Counted from the stretch's first letter, positions 7,524-17,216 are shown. The stretch is 64,000 nucleotides of DNA from Paraburkholderia silvatlantica (GCF_003096715.1 NZ_QEOL01000037.1:1-64000), one strand, 5' to 3'. Notes: generated by a model from the sequence alone, not told the origin. Numbers and translations are program-made.

Positions 7524-8672
7524 TCACTCTGCGCGCACCTTGAGGCGCCATAGCGACGTCAGCTCGGCCGCTCGCGCACGATAGAGCGGATCGTCAGGAT
7601 CCGAAGCTTTCGGGTGGCGCGGGCGAATGTCCTCGCGCCCGGCTACTTCGAGTCCCGCCTGCACGATCATCTCGATGAGCGATTCGCGCGTGCGCAGCCC
7701 GAGATGCTCCGCGAAGTCCGACAGAATCAACCACCCCTCGCCGCCCGGCTCGAGATGATCCTTGAGGCCGCCGAGAAAGCCGCGCAGCATGCGGCTCTCG
7801 GGATCGAACACGGCGTACTCGATGGGCGACGCGGGACGCGCCGGCACCCACGGTGGATTGCAGACAATGAGCGGCGCGCGCCCCGGCGGGAACAGATCCG
7901 CCTCGACGACCTCGACCTGCGCGGCGTAGCCGAGGCGAGCCAGGTTCTCGTTCGCGCAAGCCAGCGCGCGGGCGTCCTGATCGGTTGCGACCACGCGCTT
8001 CATGCCGCGCGAGGCGAGCACGGCTGCGAGCACGCCCGTGCCCGTGCCGATGTCGAAGGCCTTTTCGAGCGACGGCAGCGCGGTGCGCGCAACGAGATCG
8101 ACGTATTCGCCGCGCACCGGCGAGAACACGCCGTAGTACGGATGAATCCGCGCCCCGTTCAGCGCGGCGATCTCGACGCCCTTCTTGCGCCATTCGTGCG
8201 CGCCGACCAGACCGAGGATTTCACGCAGCGACACCGCAGACGCTTCGCCATCGGGCGCACCCCACGCCTCTTCGCACGCGAGCCGGACGTCGGGCGCGCG
8301 GCGCAGGTTGATGCCGTAATCGCCTTCGAGCGGAATCAGCACCATGCCGAGCGTGCGGGCGCGCTGTGCCTGCGCCTGACGATGCAGATGAAACGCCTCG
8401 AGCGGCGAAGCGGGCGCCTTGGGCGGCGCAGCCTTGCGCGGCTTGCGCTCGGCACGGCGCCCCATGGCCTGCAGCAGTTGACGCGCGTTCTGATAGTCGC
8501 CGCGCCACAGCAGCGCGGTGCCTTCGCTGGCAAGGCGGTAAGCGGCGTCCGCAGTCGTGCGGTCGTCGGCGATGACCACGCGTTTGGGCGCCGGCACGCC
8601 AGCCTCGGAGCGCCAGCGCACCGTGCGCGGGCCTTCGGTGTCGGGCCAGGTGAGAGTGGGATATTCGGTCAT
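7524..8672 (-). CDS. class I SAM-dependent N-methyltransferase (RsmC/PrmC-like core)
   Basis: The 382-residue enzyme has an N-terminal helical domain (about 1-175), then a Rossmann methyltransferase domain with motif I FDIGTGTGVLAA, an acidic post-motif VVATDQD, and the catalytic loop CNPPW. The NPPW tetrapeptide is the signature of amino-methyltransferases acting on adenine, guanine or glutamine nitrogen, as in RsmC, RlmG and PrmC. The substrate is probably rRNA or a protein, but which one is open. The start is ATG 8672, where the family-like sequence begins; the frame is open to 8963, but the extra 97 codons are low-complexity. It is divergent from the Eco57I-type gene. Confidence 0.82.
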   Translation of the reverse strand: MTEYPTLTWPDTEGPRTVRWRSEAGVPAPKRVVIADDRTTADAAYRLASEGTALLWRGDYQNARQLLQAMGRRAERKPRKAAPPKAPASPLEAFHLHRQAQAQRARTLGMVLIPLEGDYGINLRRAPDVRLACEEAWGAPDGEASAVSLREILGLVGAHEWRKKGVEIAALNGARIHPYYGVFSPVRGEYVDLVARTALPSLEKAFDIGTGTGVLAAVLASRGMKRVVATDQDARALACANENLARLGYAAQVEVVEADLFPPGRAPLIVCNPPWVPARPASPIEYAVFDPESRMLRGFLGGLKDHLEPGGEGWLILSDFAEHLGLRTRESLIEMIVQAGLEVAGREDIRPRHPKASDPDDPLYRARAAELTSLWRLKVRAE

Positions 8673-8916
8673 AGGTCGGATATTCGGTGCGGCGGGCCAG
8701 TTCGTCGATTCGTTCCTGGCCCGCAGGTGAGCGCCGCGGGGCGCCATCATATAGCAGAGCGATGCGGCACGTTCCGCCGCATCGCCATCGCAACGATGAT
8801 CGCTCAGACGGGCGGACGCGTCGACTCGGCCAGACGGCGTAGGACGAAACGCGCGCGCCCGGCAGTAAAATGTGCGCCGACCGCGCCCCGCCAGGCCACG
8901 CCCACCCGCCGAGACC

Positions 8917-11787
8917 ATGCCAGAAACCGCCCAGCAGACACGCCGCGCGCGCAAACCGCGCAAGCGCCGCGCCGGCGCCGCTGGTGGGCTCGACGAAGGC
9001 TTTTACGCCGAACTGCTGCATATCGTGGGGTTGCGGGAGAGCGTTTCCGGAGCAAGGCGCACCGTCGCGCGACTCGCGCCGCAAGAGCGTCTGCCCGGTG
9101 CCCTGATCGAACTCGCGCTGTCGCGCCTCGCCGCCGGCAATGGCAATGGCAATGGCAATGGCAATGGCAATGGCAAGGGCAAGGGCAAGGGCAAGGGCGA
9201 GAGCCAGAGCGAGCGGCCGGCTGCCGACTCCTTCGAACTCGCGCTTCGGCTTTGCATCGTATGGATCAGCCGCCTCGTTTTTCTCAAGGTGCTCGAAACG
9301 CGTTTGCTGACGCTTCATGACGGCGATTCGACCTACGCGTTCCTGAACACACAGCGCATCGGCTCGTTCAGCGATCTCGATGCGTTGTGCGACGCCGTAT
9401 TCGGCACCGGTGACGACACGCCGCCGGCTCGCTTCGCTCACCTTCCCCGCTTCGACGGTTCGCTTTTCGAGCCGCAAGACCTGGACCGAAGCCAGCTCGA
9501 CATGAGCGCGCTCGACGATCGCGCCACAATTGCGCTTTTCCCGGCGACCGTACTGCCTCATGCGAGCGGCGAGCGGCACGTGCTTGCGTATCTGCTCGAT
9601 TTTCTCGCCGCGTTCGACTTCTGCGCCGGTCTGGTCGCGCGAGAGCCAACCGCGGCAAACAGGCGTTGCCTCGACGCCTCGGCGCTCGGGCTCGTCTTCG
9701 AAAAGCTCAACGGTTACCGCGACGGCGCCTGGTACACGCCGGGTAGCGTCGCGATGCAGCTCGCCCGTCCCGCCATCACGCAAGCGGCGCTGAATCGCTT
9801 GCATCGAGCCAAAGGTTGGCGCTGCGCAAACATCGATCAGCTATCCGAAGTGATCGGCAAATCGAGCGAAAACCGCGATGCAGCTCGCGCGATTCTGGAC
9901 TCGCTGCGCATCTGCGATCCCGCCGTGGGCTCGGGGCATCTGCTCGTTTCGGCACTCAACGAGTTGCTGGCGCTGAAAGTGCGCCTCGGCTTGCTGGACA
10001 CGCGCGAGCGCGAAGCGCTTGGCGCTTGCCGCATCGACGTGACAGCGGACCGGCTTTGCGTCACGCACGCGAATGGCGAGCCGCTCACCCGCGAGCGCGA
10101 TGGCACGGCCATCCGCAAGATCGAAGCCGCGCTCTTTCGCGTCAAGCGGGACATCGTCGAGCACTCGCTTTTCGGAGTGGATATCAATGCGGATTCGGTC
10201 GGCATGGCGCGCCTGCGGCTGTGGATCGAACTGCTCGAACACGCGGATTTCACCGCTGCGCTGCCGAACCTCGAGACCAACCTCAAGGCAGGCAACGCGA
10301 CGCTCAGCCGTTTCGACTTCGATACGCCGCTGCGCGGCCACGTTGAACCCGTGGCGAACTATCGCGCGAGCGCGGCAAGACTGCGGGCGACAGCCACGCC
10401 CGCCGCACGGCGCGCCGAAATCGTCCGGTTCGCACAACTGCGCGACGCGTTGCGCCACACCCTCTCGACCAACCTGGCCGAAACGCCGCCCGAGGAAACC
10501 ACGGCGTTCGAATGGCGCATCGAATTCGCAGACCTGCTCACTGACCACGGCGACTTCGAGCGCTTCGACGCCGTCATCGCGAACCCGCCCTATATCGACT
10601 CCGAGCGCATGATCAACCAGGGCCAGCGTGCGCTGCGCGAGCGGCTGGCGCGACGCTGGCCGAGCGCGAGGGGCAACTGGGATCTCTACATCGTGTTCAT
10701 GGAGCTGGGCCTCGCGCTCCTGAGACCGGGCGGCGCGATGGCGTATCTCACGCCAGACAAGTGGCTCTCGAAGCCCTTCGGCAACGCGTTGCGCGCACGG
10801 CATATCGGCAAGATCGAACGCATCGTCAGGCTCGGGCGCGACGTGTTCGAGCAGGCGCGCGTGGATTCGATCATCACGTTCTTTCGCGAGTCCGGCACGC
10901 CCGCCATCGCGACCGCGCGCATCGACGGCGAAACGTTCACCGAGCTTGCGCAAACCGACAAAGGCACGCTCGAGTCGCCATGGCCGCTCGACGCGTTGTT
11001 CTCGCCGCACGTCGCGTTCGTGCAGCGATTCGCCCGCGCGCACGCCACACTCGGTTCGCTGTTGCCCTGCGAGAATGCATGCGCGACGTCGGACGCCTAC
11101 CGGCTCGCGCCTCTCGTCGAAGCGGGCGACGGCCGCTTCCGGCCGGACCATCACTACCGCGTGGTGAACACTGGCACGCTCGGGCGCTACGTCTCGCGCT
11201 GGGCCAGCAAACCGATGACCTATCTCGGGCGACGCTACGCGGCGCCCGTGGTCGAGCGCGAGCGCTTCGCGTCGACGTTCGCGAACGGCTACGGCGCGAA
11301 AGCCAGGGCGAAAAAGGTGATCGTGAAAGGCCTCACACGACTCGACGCGACACTCGATCTCGCAGGCGACACGATCCCTGGCAAGACCACGTTGATCCTG
11401 CGCTCGGACGACGAGAACCTGCTGAAGTTCGCGGCGGCGTTGCTCAATTGCCCGCTCTCGGTGTTCCTGATCCGCGCGAAGTATGGCGCGTCGAGCTACA
11501 ACGGCGGCGTGGCGTTCACGACAGCGATGATCGACGCCTTGCCCGTGCCGGGCGGCGCTGCGGTGCGCAGCGAGATCGCCGACTGCGTGACCCGGTTGCT
11601 GCACGCCGGGCAGTCCGGATGCGGCTCGCCGGCAGTGGACGACATCGCGCGCGAGATCGATCGGCGCCTCTACGCGGCATTTGGCCTGTCACCACAGGAG
11701 ATCGACCTCGTGGAAGGCCGCGCCGGCTCGACGGCACGCGAGGCAAGCCGACCGCGCAGCGCGGCGACGGCGTCCCGGCGAGTCGGC
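8917..11787 (+). CDS. Eco57I-type (type IIG-like) N6-adenine DNA methyltransferase, no nuclease seen
   Basis: The gene (stop codon at 11788-11790) encodes about 957 residues. A helical N-terminus (24-72, FYAELLHIVGL) is followed by a Gly-Asn/Gly-Lys tract (74-96). The helical region then holds YTPG (273-276), SAM motif I DPAVGSG (334-340), SLFGVDIN, and catalytic motif IV NPPY (556-559). The C-terminal third is a probable target-recognition domain. This is the gamma-type adenine methylase layout of Eco57I-family enzymes, but I see no PD-(D/E)XK nuclease before the methylase, and no restriction gene is nearby. An orphan methylase is likely. ATG 8917 has only a weak ribosome binding site; 8872 is an alternative. 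Confidence 0.85.
9136..9201 (+). repeat. in-frame hexanucleotide tandem repeat inside the DNA methyltransferase gene
   Basis: Six GGCAAT units (9136-9171) are followed by four GGCAAG units (9172-9195) and a diverged GGCGAG. They encode six Gly-Asn and four Gly-Lys pairs between the N-terminal helical segment and the rest of the protein. Copy-number change would lengthen or shorten this linker by two residues without a frameshift. Confidence 0.95.
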
Positions 11788-11820
11788 TAGTCTTGCTCAT
11801 CCTCGCGCAGGGCAGACATC

Positions 11821-12771
11821 ATGGAACGGCTTCGCTTCTTCAGTGCTTCCGACGAGAGCAGCGTGCTGACGCTATCGATCGCCACGACGTTGGTGATCGC
11901 CCTCATCGGCATTCTGTTCGGGCTGATCTCCGGCTCGTTTTCCATCGTGTTCGACGGCGTTTATTCGCTCGTCGACGCGAGCATGAGCGCGCTCGCCCTC
12001 GCCGTCGTGCGCCTGATCACCTCCTACGCGGTCAATGTCGACCTGCCGCGCAAATGGCGCGATCGCTTCACCATGGGCTTCTGGCATCTCGAACCCATGG
12101 TGCTCGGCCTGAACGGCACGCTGCTCGTGGGCGTGGCCGTCTACGCGCTGATCAACGGCGTCAGCAACCTGCTCTCCGGAGGCCACGAGCTGCACTTCGG
12201 TCCTGCGCTCGTCTATGCCGTGCTCACCGTAAGCGCCTGCGTGGCGATGGCGGTATTCGAATCGCGCGCGAACCGCCGGATCCACTCGGATTTCGTGCGC
12301 CTCGACATCAAGTCGTGGATCATGTCCGCGGGGATCACCGCAGCGCTGCTGATCGCCTTCAGCGTCGGCTATGCGATTCACGGAACGGCGTGGGAGCGCC
12401 TCACGCCCTACGTCGACCCGGCGGCGCTCGTCGCGGTGTGCGCCGTGATCATTCCGATTCCGCTCGCGGAAATTCGCCAGGCCTTGCTGGACGTGTTACT
12501 CGTGGCACCCGCGGATCTCAAGCAGCATGTCGATGCCGTCGCGAAACGCTTCGTCGAGCGCTACGCCTTCGAGTACTACCGCGCTTATGTCGCGAAAGTG
12601 GGCCGCTCCCGCGAAATCGAGCTGTATTTCGTCGTGCCGCCCGACATGCCGGCGAAGCGCATCGCCGAATGGGATGCGATCCGCGACGAGATTGGCCGTG
12701 CCATAGGCGGGGACGAATCGCATCGCTGGCTCACGATCATGTTCACGAGCGATCCGGATTGGGCGGAGTGA
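11821..12771 (+). CDS. cation diffusion facilitator (CDF) family transporter
   Basis: The 316-residue inner-membrane protein has five or six hydrophobic helices in its first 200 residues. The CDF signature is in TM2: SIVFDGVYSLVDASMSALAL, with Asp residues at the expected metal-binding spacing. A soluble C-terminal domain (about 210-316) fits the usual cytoplasmic dimerisation domain. CDF proteins export divalent metals such as Zn, Fe or Mn in exchange for protons; the metal cannot be inferred. The gene follows the DNA methyltransferase by 30 bp and might be co-transcribed. A 16-bp perfect inverted repeat lies 40 bp downstream. Confidence 0.88.
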   Translation: MERLRFFSASDESSVLTLSIATTLVIALIGILFGLISGSFSIVFDGVYSLVDASMSALALAVVRLITSYAVNVDLPRKWRDRFTMGFWHLEPMVLGLNGTLLVGVAVYALINGVSNLLSGGHELHFGPALVYAVLTVSACVAMAVFESRANRRIHSDFVRLDIKSWIMSAGITAALLIAFSVGYAIHGTAWERLTPYVDPAALVAVCAVIIPIPLAEIRQALLDVLLVAPADLKQHVDAVAKRFVERYAFEYYRAYVAKVGRSREIELYFVVPPDMPAKRIAEWDAIRDEIGRAIGGDESHRWLTIMFTSDPDWAE

Positions 12772-12809
12772 GGGTTTTGGCGGTTTTGGCGAGTAGGGGC
12801 GCAGAAGGC

Positions 12810-12844
12810 ACAAAGGGTTACGTGAATATCACGTAACCCTTTGT
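12810..12844. terminator. perfect 16-bp inverted repeat, probable bidirectional terminator
   Basis: Two perfectly complementary 16-bp arms (12810-12825 and 12829-12844) surround a 3-nt loop. It lies between the rightward CDF gene and the leftward tRNA-Thr, and could end both transcripts. There is no proper T-run after it, so termination is inferred from position and stem strength. Confidence 0.65.
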
Positions 12845-12852
12845 CTTGAATG

Positions 12853-12928
<76 letters not shown>

Positions 12929-12946
12929 GTAGCCCGCCATTCTACT

Positions 12947-13462
12947 TCATTTCACGATCTTGAGGTGGCTCTTGCCGCCCTTGTTGCCGCCTTCGTCATC
13001 TTTGTCGGCGGCACGCGTCGCAACCGGGGCAAGAGGCGCGAGCGGCGCAGCAGGTTCCTCGGCAGGCTCGTCGCGCACTGCGTGCGCCTCATGCGCTTCG
13101 GCTTCTTCGTGATCCTCGGAGGACAGCACGTCGTCGGCGTCGCCGGCCGGCGACTCGACCGGGAACGCCATTCCCTGGCCGTTCTCGCGCGCGTAGATCG
13201 CGAGCACGTTCGACACCGGTACCTCGATCTTGTGCGACTTGCCCGAGAAGCGCGCGTGGAACTCGATCATCTCGTTGCCCATCTGCAGCTGGCTCGTCGC
13301 CTCGAAGCTGATGTTCAGCACGATCTCGCCGTCACGCACGAACTGGCGCGGCACGCGCGTGCGGTTATCGACCCGCACCGCGATATGCGGCGTGAAGCCG
13401 TTGTCGGTGCACCACTCGTACAGCGCGCGCAGCAAATACGGCTTGGTGGAAATCTCTTGCAT
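12947..13462 (-). CDS. sspB: ClpXP protease specificity-enhancing factor SspB
   Basis: SspB binds ssrA-tagged stalled-ribosome products and hands them to ClpXP. The 171-residue protein has the folded SspB domain at residues 1-110 (TKPYLLRALYEWCTDNGFTPHIAV, MGNEMIEFHARFSGKSHKIEVPV). An acidic, flexible linker rich in Glu and Ala follows. The last residues KSHLKIVK form the C-terminal ClpX-docking tail, whose LKIVK-type sequence is conserved in the family. The start at 13462 has AAAGGA upstream; the in-frame ATG at 13477 is unlikely. It lies about 100 bp downstream of sspA and is probably co-transcribed. Confidence 0.95.
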   Translation of the reverse strand: MQEISTKPYLLRALYEWCTDNGFTPHIAVRVDNRTRVPRQFVRDGEIVLNISFEATSQLQMGNEMIEFHARFSGKSHKIEVPVSNVLAIYARENGQGMAFPVESPAGDADDVLSSEDHEEAEAHEAHAVRDEPAEEPAAPLAPLAPVATRAADKDDEGGNKGGKSHLKIVK

Positions 13463-13565
13463 CAACAATCCTTTCACGAGGCGGCATCCACACCCACGCC
13501 GTGCACGCCGCCTCTGTTACCTGCAACCGCCAGGATACTGCCCAACTGCGTGCCCAACTGCGTGC

Positions 13566-14177
13566 TTAACGACGCATGACCTTTTCAGACGGCGTCAGCG
13601 CTTCGATGTACGCGGGACGGCTGAAAATGCGCTCGGCATACTTCATGAGCGGCGCGGCATTCTTCGACAGTTCGATGCCGTAGTGGTCGAGGCGCCACAA
13701 GAGCGGCGCAATGGCGACGTCGAGCATCGAGAACTCTTCGCCCAGCATGTACTTGTTCTTCAGGAAGATCGGCGCGAGCTGCGTAAGGCGGTCGCGGATC
13801 GCGAGGCGCGCCTTCTCGTGGTTCTTCTCGGCGGCCTTGCCCTTCTCGTTTTCGAGCGTGCTCACATGCACGAACAGTTCCTTCTCGAAGTTGAGCAGGA
13901 ACAGACGTGCGCGGGCGCGCTGGACCGGGTCGGCCGGCATCAGCTGCGGATGCGGGAAGCGCTCGTCGATGTACTCGTTGATGATGTTCGACTCGTACAG
14001 AATCAGGTCGCGCTCGACCAGAATCGGCACCTGACCGTACGGATTCATCACGGCGATGTCTTCCGGTTTGTTGAACAGGTCGACGTCGCGGATTTCGAAG
14101 TCCATGCCCTTTTCGAACAACACCAGCCGGCAGCGCTGGGAGAACGGGCAGGTAGTGCCGGAGTACAGAACCATCAT
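13566..14177 (-). CDS. sspA: stringent starvation protein A (glutathione S-transferase fold)
   Basis: The 203-residue protein has an N-terminal thioredoxin-like GST domain (LYSGTTCPFSQRCRLVL) and an all-helical C-terminal GST domain. In E. coli SspA is an RNA polymerase-associated protein needed for acid tolerance and stationary-phase gene control; it has no GST activity. Length and the conserved PYGQVPILVERDLILYESNIINEY block fit SspA rather than a metabolic GST. It lies directly after petABC and before sspB. The petABC terminator ends only about 40 bp before its start codon. Confidence 0.93.
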   Translation of the reverse strand: MMVLYSGTTCPFSQRCRLVLFEKGMDFEIRDVDLFNKPEDIAVMNPYGQVPILVERDLILYESNIINEYIDERFPHPQLMPADPVQRARARLFLLNFEKELFVHVSTLENEKGKAAEKNHEKARLAIRDRLTQLAPIFLKNKYMLGEEFSMLDVAIAPLLWRLDHYGIELSKNAAPLMKYAERIFSRPAYIEALTPSEKVMRR

Positions 14178-14217
14178 GATTTACATTTCCTCAATAAACC
14201 CAAAAGGCCAGCGGGCG

Positions 14218-14253
14218 AAAAAACCGTCCGACGGTCCCTGAACCGTCAGACGG
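14218..14253 (-). terminator. rho-independent terminator of petABC
   Basis: On the minus strand, 12-bp arms (14242-14253 and 14224-14235), with a single G-U pair, close a six-base loop and are followed by six T residues (14218-14223). It lies 38 bp after the petC stop codon and about 40 bp upstream of sspA. Confidence 0.85.
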
Positions 14254-14291
14254 CATCTCGTCGCACCGGCCCCACGTCGGTCAGGACGTGC

Positions 14292-15092
14292 CTATTTGAT
14301 ATCTTTCCAGTACGCGGCGTTCAATCGCCACGCGAAAAAGCTCAACACGCCGAGGAACAGGAGCACCCACACGCCAAGCTGCCTGCGAGTTTTCTGCTCG
14401 GGTTCGGCCATCCAGCCGAGGTAGGCCACCAGGTCGGCCACGTCGGCATCATAATCCACCGGCGAGAGCGTTCCGGGCGTGACCTGCTGGAACCCGGCAA
14501 AACGACGGACCTTTTCCCCGGTTTCCTCGTCCGTCGTGTCCTCGAACTTCGCCGTGCGGATGCCCTGCAACTGCCACAACACGTGCGGCATGCTCACGTT
14601 TTCGAACACCAGATTGTTCCAGCCGGTCGGCCGCGTGTCGTCGCGGTAGAAGCTGCGCAGATACGTGTACAGCCAGTCGCGCCCTTTCGCCCGCGCTTCC
14701 ACGGAGAGGTCCGGCGGCGCCACGCCGAACCACGCCTTCGCGTCGTCCGGACGCATCGCGATGGACATCGTGTTGCCGACCTTGTCGGTCGTAAACAACA
14801 GATTATCTTCGATTTGCTTCTGCGGAATGCCGAGATCCTGCAACCGGCTGTAGCGCATCAAATTCGCACTATGGCAATTCAGACAATAGTTTACAAACAA
14901 TTTGGCGCCGTGTTGCAGCGAAGCAAGATTTTCGCCGTTATCGGGTGCGCGGTCGAGCGGAATGTTTTCCTGCGCCGCGACAGACCCGACCCCAAATACG
15001 CATGAGAGCGCCAGCGCGGTCAAGCCGGCCCGGACGCCGGCAGCCCGTATGCCCACCTTCGCGAGCGTCGAAAAAAGAGATCTTTTCGTCAT
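14292..15092 (-). CDS. petC: cytochrome c1 of the bc1 complex
   Basis: The 266-residue subunit transfers electrons from the Rieske protein to soluble cytochrome c in the periplasm. An N-terminal signal sequence (cleavage near VAA-QE) precedes the heme c motif CLNCH. The likely sixth-ligand methionine lies in the SIAMRPDDAK region. A C-terminal helix (LGVWVLLFLGVLSFFAWRL) anchors it in the inner membrane. ATG 15092 has a GAGGAAG ribosome binding site; the ORF extends six codons further. It follows petB by 18 bp as the last gene of petABC. Confidence 0.94.
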   Translation of the reverse strand: MTKRSLFSTLAKVGIRAAGVRAGLTALALSCVFGVGSVAAQENIPLDRAPDNGENLASLQHGAKLFVNYCLNCHSANLMRYSRLQDLGIPQKQIEDNLLFTTDKVGNTMSIAMRPDDAKAWFGVAPPDLSVEARAKGRDWLYTYLRSFYRDDTRPTGWNNLVFENVSMPHVLWQLQGIRTAKFEDTTDEETGEKVRRFAGFQQVTPGTLSPVDYDADVADLVAYLGWMAEPEQKTRRQLGVWVLLFLGVLSFFAWRLNAAYWKDIK

Positions 15093-15110
15093 ATCTTCCT
15101 CGCTCGTCAA

Positions 15111-16499
15111 TTAATGGGGCTTGAACCGCACGCGCTCGGGTGGCTGCTTGAAGGTGCCAAGCGGCGTCCAGAACGGCATGCCGAGGAAGAAAGCGAAATA
15201 GACGAGCGCGCAGATCTGGGCGATCAGCGTGGCCGCCGGCGATGGCGGTTTCGTGCCGAGGAACGCGAGCGTCAGGAACGCCAGCACGAAGATGCCAAGA
15301 AACACCTTATGGAAGAACGGCCGGTAGCGGATCGACTTCACCGGCGAGCGGTCGAGCCACGGCAGGAAGAACAGCGAGATCACCGCCGTGCCCATCACCA
15401 CCACGCCCCAGAACTTCGACTCGGTGAAATACATGGCGAGGATCACGAGCACCGCCAGCACCGGCAGACCGGCGCGCCATTTGCCGCGGGCGCGCACGAG
15501 CGCGAGCAGGCCGAGCAGCGCGATCACGATCATCAGCACGATCTTGAACGGGTCGGTGGTGGCGCGCAACATCGCGTAGAACGCCGTGAAGTACCAGACC
15601 GGCGCGATTTCGGGCGGCGTCTGCAGCGGGTTGGCCGGCACGAAGTTGTTCGCCTCCAGGAAGTAGCCGCCCATTTCCGGCGCGAAGAACACGATCGCCG
15701 CGAAGATCATCAGGAAGATGCACACGCCCATGAAGTCGTGCACCGAGTAGTACGGATGGAACGGAATGCCGTCGAGCGGCACGCCGTTCGCGTCCTTCTT
15801 CTCCTTGATCTCGATGCCGTCCGGGTTGTTCGAGCCCACTTCGTGCAGCGCGATGATGTGACAGATCACGAGTCCGACCAGCACGAGCGGAATGGCGATC
15901 ACGTGGAACGCGAAGAAGCGATTCAGCGTGACGTCCGACACCACGTAGTCGCCGCGAATCCACAGCGAGAGGTCCGGGCCGATGAAGGGAATCGCCGAGA
16001 ACAGGTTCACGATCACCTGCGCCCCCCAGAACGACATCTGCCCCCAGGGCAACAGGTAGCCGAAAAACGCCTCGGCCATCAGGCACAGGAAGATCGCGCA
16101 GCCGAAGATCCACACGAGCTCGCGCGGCTTGCGATACGAGCCGTACAGCAGCCCGCGGAACATGTGCAGATACACGACCACGAAGAACATCGACGCGCCC
16201 GTGGAGTGCATGTAGCGAATCAGCCAGCCCCACGGCACCTCGCGCATGATGTACTCGACCGATGCGAACGCGAGCGTCGCATCGGGTTTGTAGTTCATGG
16301 TGAGGAAAATGCCGGTGACGATCTGGTTCACCAGCACGAGCAGCGCGAGCGAGCCGAAGAAGTACCAAAAGTTGAAGTTCTTCGGCGCGTAGTATTCGGA
16401 AGCATGAGCGCGCCAGCTCGCCGTCATCGGGAAACGCTTGTCGATCCAGCCTTGCAGCCCGGTCGTTTCCCCCACATCCTTTTCGGTTCCCGTCGCCAT
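15111..16499 (-). CDS. petB: cytochrome b of the bc1 complex
   Basis: The 462-residue integral membrane subunit carries hemes bL and bH and both quinone sites. The paired heme ligands sit in the second and fourth helices (YMHSTGASMFFVVVYLHMFRG; FAFHVIAIPLVLVGLVICHIIALHEVGSNNP). The Qo-site PEWY-type motif appears as APVWYFTAFYAMLR. About eight or nine helices are visible. ATG 16499 overlaps the petA stop by one base (TGATG), so translation is probably coupled. The upstream in-frame ORF reads into petA in another frame and is not used. Confidence 0.95.
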   Translation of the reverse strand: MATGTEKDVGETTGLQGWIDKRFPMTASWRAHASEYYAPKNFNFWYFFGSLALLVLVNQIVTGIFLTMNYKPDATLAFASVEYIMREVPWGWLIRYMHSTGASMFFVVVYLHMFRGLLYGSYRKPRELVWIFGCAIFLCLMAEAFFGYLLPWGQMSFWGAQVIVNLFSAIPFIGPDLSLWIRGDYVVSDVTLNRFFAFHVIAIPLVLVGLVICHIIALHEVGSNNPDGIEIKEKKDANGVPLDGIPFHPYYSVHDFMGVCIFLMIFAAIVFFAPEMGGYFLEANNFVPANPLQTPPEIAPVWYFTAFYAMLRATTDPFKIVLMIVIALLGLLALVRARGKWRAGLPVLAVLVILAMYFTESKFWGVVVMGTAVISLFFLPWLDRSPVKSIRYRPFFHKVFLGIFVLAFLTLAFLGTKPPSPAATLIAQICALVYFAFFLGMPFWTPLGTFKQPPERVRFKPH

Positions 16500-17122
16500 C
16501 ACGCTTCTCCTTTTTCGTCCCGGCCGATCACGATCTGCGTCGGGGACGCGAACATGTAGCGGGGAATGTCGAGGTTTTGCGGCGCCGGCTTGTTCTTGAA
16601 CACGCGGCCGGAGAGATCGTAGGTGGAGCCGTGGCACGGGCACAGGAAGCCGCCCGGCCAGCTGTCGGGCAAATTCGGCTGCGGGCCTTCCTGGAAGCGC
16701 GGCGTCGGCGTGCAGCCCAGATGGGTGCAGACGGCCACCGCCACGAGAATGTTCTGATGCTCGGTGCGCGAGCGGAATTCGTTCATGCAGTACTCCGGCA
16801 TCGGCATCGAGAACGGGTGCTCGGAGTTCGGGTCGGCCAGATCGGGATCGGCTTTCTTCACGTCGGCCATCATGCGATCCGTGCGGTTCAGGATCCACAC
16901 GGGCTTGCCGCGCCAGGCCACGGTCATGAGCGAGCCGGGCTGCAGATTCGTGATGTCGACTTCGACAGGCGCGCCGGCGGCGCGGGCTTTTTCGGATGGT
17001 GCAAAGGAACCTACGAAGGGTACGACAGTGGCCACGCCTCCAATGCCACCTGCTACGGACGTCGCAATCAGCCAGGTTCGGCGGCTGCCATCGACGCGGT
17101 CATTCTCGTTGTCTCGCATCAC
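16499..17122 (-). CDS. petA: ubiquinol-cytochrome c reductase Rieske iron-sulfur subunit
   Basis: The 207-residue protein carries the [2Fe-2S] cluster that takes the first electron from ubiquinol. The two cluster loops are CTHLGC and CPCHGS, each giving one Cys and one His ligand. An N-terminal twin-arginine-like SRRTWLIATSVAGGIGG precedes a single transmembrane helix, so export through the Tat system, encoded in this same window, is likely. It is the first gene of petABC. Two adjacent ATGs (17122 and 17119) could serve as start. A perfect 11-bp inverted repeat lies upstream at 17206-17307. Confidence 0.95.
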   Translation of the reverse strand: MMRDNENDRVDGSRRTWLIATSVAGGIGGVATVVPFVGSFAPSEKARAAGAPVEVDITNLQPGSLMTVAWRGKPVWILNRTDRMMADVKKADPDLADPNSEHPFSMPMPEYCMNEFRSRTEHQNILVAVAVCTHLGCTPTPRFQEGPQPNLPDSWPGGFLCPCHGSTYDLSGRVFKNKPAPQNLDIPRYMFASPTQIVIGRDEKGEA

Positions 17123-17205
17123 ATCGCCCCACTTCTGAGTTGGATTTTTCCGTCACGCCAGCTTACCCGCGGTGCTGCCGAACGCTAGTTTGCTCGAATG
17201 GAGTT

Positions 17206-17216
17206 GGCATTTACAA
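17206..17216. repeat. left arm of an 11-bp inverted repeat upstream of petA
   Basis: GGCATTTACAA here is the exact reverse complement of 17297-17307, with an 80-bp spacer. Both arms lie in the 234-bp gap between petA and the Nif3-like gene. Confidence 0.6.
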
